DNA of 62,000 bases from Cristatella mucedo (Eukaryota; Bryozoa; Phylactolaemata; Cristatellidae), in assembly GCA_009760855.2 (NCBI GenBank), contig WPIO01000042.1, forward strand, positions 392,501-454,500. The letters run 5' to 3'. Below are positions 58,589 to 62,000 of this stretch, one piece after another (the first letter of the stretch is position 1; every line of letters starts with the position of its first letter). A program made the translations under genes and the position numbers. The notes under the pieces are model-generated. The model ran no database searches. It was not told the origin of the DNA and was given only the letters and a program-made list of their open reading frames with translations.

Positions 58589-60681
58589 GTGCGTGCCGCG
58601 GCCCGGCTGTCTGCTTGCCTGCTGCTACAGCCTTGTGGGCAAAACTGTTGTCTGGCGGTCCAGCCCTGGGGGCGGGGTAGGTGGGTGGTGGTGGTGGTGG
58701 GAATGCAGCAGCCGCAGAAGCAGCATCTGCTGTGGCGATGGTGGTTGGTGATAGTTCAGCTGAACTAGCGCTGCCTAGAGCTGCTTGACGCCAGCTCTCT
58801 GCACGGTCGTCGTCGTCTCCCGTGTGATGTGATGAGCTGCATTTGCCTACTCGTTGCACGACGTGGTGATCTTGTCCTGCTGTCTAGTTGTTGGCATCAA
58901 GCTACAGCTTTGCTTAAATCTGTGTGTGGCTCTATTGCAGGTGTCCTCAATTCTTCCCTCTTCCATAGCATAGCATGGAAGGGGCAGGGAAAGGGGCGGG
59001 GTTCACATCTGTTTCAGCACCAAAGCACTCATCTGTGCCTGCAATTGATAAAGATGCAAGAATAATTCTGTGCTGCGTAGATGGTCCCTATAGAGCAGCC
59101 ACAAGCAATGCTGCTGTTACCCGTGTTTAACAGCCTCATCTATATAGCAGCAGCAGAAGAGTCTCAACAACTAGTATCCTCCATCTGCCGCTTTCCTCCT
59201 GTCCAAGCTGCTAGCAGCTGCTTATAGAAGCATGCCTCTTAAATTGCTCCGTAAATGGCTGCTATGGGCTACGCCACTCCCACTCCGCTGAATGCCTGCA
59301 TGTGGGCATGTTTTTGGAGGCTACGAAAGCGAATTTCAACATAATGGTTATAACAAAAGACAGGGTTAAAGTAAGCTAAAAGGATAACTAGTGCAGAGAT
59401 GACAGCCTGAAACACACCGTGGAGTATCGTGGTGGTGAGATCATAGTTTGGAATTGCATGCGCTGCTTATGGACCAGAATGTTGATAACAACATACTATA
59501 CAAGAGAGGCATTCTGTGCACACCTGACGACTGTTGACCGACAACCTTATTTACCAGCAGGATAATTACCTTAAAACACACTGCAAAGCTGGTCAGTTTT
59601 TTGTTTTGCTGACTGCTGTCATGGATTGGCCTAGTTAGTTGCCTTATTTGAATCCTGTAGATCGGTCCATAGGAAAGTATTAGTAATTCCTTATTTCATA
59701 ATAATAATAATAATTACTAAGTAATAAATAAGTAATGATTTCATAGGAAGCCTTTATAATATTTATACATTATTATTAAGATACCATTATTTATATATTA
59801 TATTGTATAATATTATATATAATAATATTAATTAATTAAATTCATGATTTCATTGTCCTAATTCCATGGGGTGTCCTAGACGGCTGGTTAATAAGCGATT
59901 TCAAAAAAATTTCGTCAACTGCAAGCTCCTTGTTTCAGCCACCGTAAAAACTGTGAAGAAGGATGAAACACAATTATTCAGCGCCTAATAGCTTCGATGG
60001 CTGAGGCATACGAAATAGAAATACGAAATCACAAAATTCTAATGCGAAATCCGAGGGCCCACCCTACTTCTTGCAAAGCATGAAGTATGGTAATGCCACT
60101 TGTTGAACAGTCAATATAATTACTTTATAGGGTCTTCAGCTATCGTGTTAATGCTTTTGGAGAATTAAACACAAAGCTTATGTGCCTGTTGTCTGCGGCC
60201 ACATTGCTTGCCTTTGAATATACTATTACGTGTGCATAAAATTGCAAAACATCAAGGAAGCAGACATTAGGTAGCACATAATCAAACTCTATTTTGGCGG
60301 CCAGCAGACAATCATATACACAGTGATGGACATCGTAGAAACTGAGCTGCGATAGGCTAGAGTTAGTACAGCTTAGCCTGGGACTGGTGGGTCATCCCTG
60401 TTAGGGAGCTACGCTGCCATCGGCTGGAGCTAGAAGCTTCTGGCCAAGCAATTGCTTTAACACTTACATCTAAAAGTGTTTACGCATGTGCAATAAAACA
60501 TGCTACTACATATGTGTGTGCTGGTGCGCACTCGCACACATTTGTGGGTGTCCGTGCATGTACATGGTTACACTTTATACATGGTTACTCTCGTATGTGT
60601 GGCATGTTTGCGTGAATCAAGGACCAGCACAGAATTTAAGCTGGGCTGAGCCGATGACCTGAGTCGTGTGGCATGTTTTAG
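58589..60681 (+). other. CLCN-like intron 4
   Basis: GTGCGT...GTTTTAG, about 2.1 kb, phase 0. AT-rich in 59690-59850 with (TAA)n. A SINE-B scrap lies near 59120-59190 (GTTTAACAGCCTCATC, AGCAGCAGAAGAGTCT). Confidence 0.88.
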
Positions 60682-60754
60682 ATAAAGACTATACTCGGGG
60701 GCTTTGTCATACACGGCTTCCTTGGAAAATGGACATTGCTGATCAAGTGTGTCG
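60682..60754 (+). CDS. CLCN3/4/5-like: CLC chloride/proton exchanger, exon 5
   Basis: A short 73-nt exon (phase 0 in, phase 1 out) encoding [20 protein letters not shown] then IKCV and the first base of a Gly codon. The vertebrate counterpart is [20 protein letters not shown]. With no ATG and only 24 codons it is easily missed. Acceptor TGTTTTAG, donor GTCG|GTATGT; both phases match the neighbouring exons. Confidence 0.95.
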
Positions 60755-60914
60755 GTATGTGCTCCGTGGCTGTTGAAGCATATTTTCGCATTTTTTGAAC
60801 CTGGCCACTTGATAATCTTTGGAAAATCTAATTAATTGACCACTGCACTATGTATTCAATATACCGTTTATATTGCTTAGTGTCCCTGTCCTGTCCTGTC
60901 AAAGTGTTTCTGGT

Positions 60915-60992
60915 GTGTGTGTGTGCGCGCGCATGCTTGTGCGCGTGCGTGTGTGTATTTGTGTGTGTCTGTGTGTCTGTGTGTGTGTGTGT

Positions 60993-61055
<63 letters not shown>

Positions 61056-61070
61056 TGTGTGTGTGTGCTT
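60915..61070. repeat. (GT)n microsatellite
   Basis: GT dinucleotides with scattered GC and TC interruptions. Confidence 0.96.
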
Positions 61071-61233
61071 GCGAGCATTGGGTATCCCAACTAGCTGAGA
61101 AGTGTTCTGCGAAAATCGTGCGATTTTAGCAGTCACTCAATGCCTGTTGCTTCTGACCTATGCATGTGATTCACGTAGATCTGATGGTTCTGCAGAAATA
61201 AGCCGTATTAGTGTTGGGATGCCATTGATGACA

Positions 61234-61322
61234 TTGCTTTATGCCGATGGGATCACTCTATGCCGATGGGATCGCTGTATGCCCATGGGATTGCTTTATG
61301 CCGATGGGATCGCTGTGTGCCA
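61234..61322. repeat. 19-bp minisatellite
   Basis: About 4.6 copies of TYRCTSTATGCCGATGGGA within intron 5, ending roughly 150 bp before exon 6. Confidence 0.92.
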
Positions 61323-61473
61323 CTAAGATGGTAGCATATGGCAGTTGCTTGTCTTCCGAGGCTTGGCTTTCATGCACAGCTGACGAGCTGTTGTGTGTTT
61401 GGGGGGAGATGTGGGCCGTCCGTTGCCGCATGGTGACTGTGCCGCTAGATTTGGCTCTCTTACTCCCATCTAG

Positions 61474-61607
61474 GGCTGGTTCTTGCCGTGGCATCCGGCC
61501 TGTTCCTGGGCAAAGAAGGTCCCATGGTGCACATTGCCTGCTGTGTGGGCAACATTCTCACCAACCTGTTTCCCAAGTACGCCAAGAATGAAGCAAAGAA
61601 AAGAGAG
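61474..61607 (+). CDS. CLCN3/4/5-like: CLC chloride/proton exchanger, exon 6 with GKEGP
   Basis: The 134-nt exon (phase 1 in, phase 0 out) encodes [20 protein letters not shown], then [19 protein letters not shown] and EAKKRE. GKEGP carries the gating glutamate that in ClC exchangers moves in and out of the ion path; here it is kept. The proton glutamate lies further downstream in the family and is not in this window. Acceptor CCATCTAG, donor GAG|GTGAGG. The next family segment (VLSAASAAGV in vertebrates) is not found before 62000, so the gene runs off the window. Confidence 0.97.
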
Positions 61608-62000
61608 GTGAGGCATTCACCTGCTGCTATTGGCTCTGCTGGCTCGTGTGCTAAACAGCACAGTTCAGTTCCATTGTCAATGGCATCGGATGGCAATTCA
61701 GTTCCATCATAACTGCAGTTCAGTTCCATCACGACACGGTCGGTCGCCATACCGAGGCTCGCTTGAGCTCAGCGTGGCTAGCACAGGGCAGCTCGTACCC
61801 TGTCTTGTGTGGCTGCCGCTGACCGGAGGCAAAGAGACGAGTTGCATGGCGGCTAGCAAAGCAGCAGGGGTATTTTGTACGTAATCCGAGCACGAGAGCT
61901 CTCACTCTTGCTTCGAGGTAATGTTAAGGTTCCTGCGCGTCCTTGCAGTCCTTGCAGCAGCTGCACGTAAGATGATTGCTCGTTGGAGGCATTCCTTGTC
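61608..62000 (+). other. CLCN-like intron 6, partial
   Basis: Begins GTGAGG. Includes a short direct repeat of CAGTTCAGTTCCATC-like words (about 61660-61735). No further exon identified before the window ends. Confidence 0.75.

Larger units (their letters stand above)
60755..61473 (+). other. CLCN-like intron 5
   Basis: GTATGT...CATCTAG, 719 bp, phase 1. Contains a (GT)n array and a 19-bp minisatellite. Confidence 0.92.

Noticed and set aside
61930-61970. RVLAVLAAAARK as the next CLCN exon (VLSAASAAG region)
   Set aside because: The matching codons are not preceded by AG in the required phase 0 and similarity is lost after a few alanines.

Overview
This is a stretch of a metazoan nuclear genome. 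Coding capacity is sparse, introns are long, and tRNA-derived SINEs, L2/CR1-like LINEs, a hAT transposon, a Ty3/gypsy remnant and long (GA)n arrays fill most of it. Nothing prokaryotic is seen. The mix (GTF2IRD2-type hAT, jockey-superfamily LINEs, gypsy, CLCN3/4/5-type channel) suits an invertebrate or basal chordate; the sequence alone does not fix the species.

Layout. 244-2976: a full-length hAT element with 14-bp terminal inverted repeats and an 8-bp target-site duplication, carrying a broken transposase. 2977-47525: a patchwork of old and recent retroelements. LINE-A is known mostly from 3' ends that finish in a stem-loop plus (ATT)n. LINE-B lies on the minus strand and has recognisable reverse transcriptase. 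SINE-A and SINE-B are two tRNA-headed SINEs. There is also a decayed copy of an invertebrate repeat-associated protein family (17637-18804) and a decayed gypsy pol (35860-36850). Many insertions are nested.

48338-61607 (+): the one convincing host gene, the 5' part of an intracellular CLC chloride/proton exchanger of the CLCN3/4/5 group. Six exons join with matching splice phases (172+231+143+165+73+134 nt = 306 codons) and run from an acidic-dileucine N-terminus through the GSGIxE and GKEGP motifs. The gene continues past the window. Its introns hold LINE-A, LINE-B and SINE-B pieces and microsatellites. Oddities are an Ala in place of the usual Pro in the GSGIPE motif, a GC-AG intron, and a GC-rich block before exon 2 whose open frame reads straight into that exon.

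The most interesting repeat observation is that SINE-A and LINE-A, whose bodies differ, end in nearly the same stem-loop tail. This is the pattern expected if the SINE borrows the LINE's reverse transcriptase. I found no evidence of a novel multi-gene system; the remaining long open frames are mostly translations of simple repeats.
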